In this document: positions 61,920-62,008 of the stretch, one piece after another | Layout of the letters: the number at the start of each line of letters is the position of its first letter | Position numbering within the stretch: the stretch's first letter is position 1 | NCBI RefSeq assembly: GCF_013179805.1 | Contig: NZ_SRRZ01000027.1 | Coordinates: forward strand, 1 to 62,008 | Source of the DNA: Microcoleus asticus IPMA8 | GTDB lineage: Bacteria > Cyanobacteriota > Cyanobacteriia > Cyanobacteriales > Microcoleaceae | Direction: 5' to 3' | DNA: 62,008 bases | Notes under the pieces: model-generated | The model's input: the letters and a program-made list of their open reading frames with translations, nothing else | What the model was told of the DNA's origin: nothing | The model's database searches: none | Translations under genes and position numbers: made by a program

Positions 61920-62008
61920 TAGACATCTCCAATAATTCCAATCCCTTCCCCCGCTTGGTTTCGGGAGTTGAGCCCTTAAAGGGGCTCAACTCCCGAAACC
62001 AACGATTC
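61920..62008 (+). mobile_element. probable left end of an insertion inside the HEPN gene
   Basis: It begins with TAGACATCTCCAATAATTCC, identical to the minus-strand sequence at 50004-50023 beside the TnpB-like remnant. A C-rich stretch and a long perfect palindrome follow. HEPN similarity ends at this boundary. The other end is outside the window, so the element type cannot be named. Confidence 0.55.
61955..62002. repeat. 21-bp perfect inverted repeat at the window edge
   Basis: TTGGTTTCGGGAGTTGAGCCC (61955-61975, 21 bases; shown in full only to mark the arm) reappears exactly inverted at 61982-62002, with loop TTAAAG. It lies inside the probable insertion. It could be a subterminal transposon hairpin or an independent repeat. 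Confidence 0.8.

Larger units (their letters stand above)
61673..62008 (+). pseudogene. HEPN-domain toxin gene, interrupted and running off the window
   Basis: Coupled to the MNT gene by ATGA. About 83 residues are HEPN-like of the UPF0332 type: SRSLQAARELNNTGF, TSRAYYSMFYIATAFLEAE, SRHSAVIAAFGERF, ELHRYLID. After YLID, where relatives continue with a charged xxxRNxxDY helix, the frame enters ISNNSNPFPRLVSGVEP, encoded by the 20-mer at 61920 and the palindrome at 61955. No stop appears before the edge. The normal C-terminal helix is therefore displaced by inserted DNA; the downstream half may lie beyond the window. Confidence 0.7.

Overview
The window is from a cyanobacterial chromosome, most likely a filamentous Oscillatoriales (Microcoleus/Oscillatoria-like) genome. 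The genus is an inference. Direct support for cyanobacteria: very many GCGATCGC (HIP1) sites, a petP-type cytochrome b6f subunit gene, FecR/CHASE2-cyclase, Uma2 and pentapeptide-repeat families, and short heptanucleotide tandem repeats (TAAAATC, GTCAGTT) between genes. Gene starts named here were chosen by eye from Shine-Dalgarno matches and domain limits; no search was run.

Layout. 1-9.1 kb: a hypothetical gene, an ArsA/GET3-like ATPase, petP, a secreted FecR-domain protein followed by a CHASE2 adenylate cyclase, glutaminase, a small membrane protein and a YdcF-family protein. 9.4-19 kb: a two-domain PPK2 polyphosphate:AMP phosphotransferase, a double-GNAT protein, an ABC-2 exporter pair, a membrane protein, a secreted Asn/Pro-rich tandem-repeat protein and an ABC-F ATPase. 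19.5-27.6 kb: OppB-like and OppC-like permeases separated by a dCache-HAMP-PAS-GAF-PAS histidine kinase, then an AI-2E family transporter. 28-33 kb: an RND efflux pair. 33.2-38.7 kb: tRNA-Gly(CCC), trhO, a glutathione S-transferase and a large SNF2-like helicase resembling DpdE.

38.8-50.4 kb is accessory-like: a toxin-antitoxin module whose RelE-like toxin carries one in-frame TAG, two pentapeptide-repeat proteins flanking two Uma2 nucleases, a 1667-residue hybrid kinase with a collapsed internal kinase/receiver unit, and a TnpB-like remnant. 50.4-62 kb: gatB with a clear intrinsic terminator, a six-PAS histidine kinase, a REC-GAF-PAS-PAS-GGDEF-EAL protein that is its likely partner, a GH57 branching enzyme, and an MNT/HEPN module whose HEPN gene appears interrupted at the window edge.

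Signalling dominates: one cAMP cyclase, three large multi-PAS kinases and a c-di-GMP enzyme. I found no complete, convincingly new multi-gene system. The strongest unusual signals are the two toxin-antitoxin modules that have both lost the toxin but kept the antitoxin, the in-frame collapsed kinase, a 20-bp sequence shared between the TnpB remnant and the HEPN break point, two pentapeptide proteins sharing the same cap and C-terminal tail, and several long perfect palindromes between genes.
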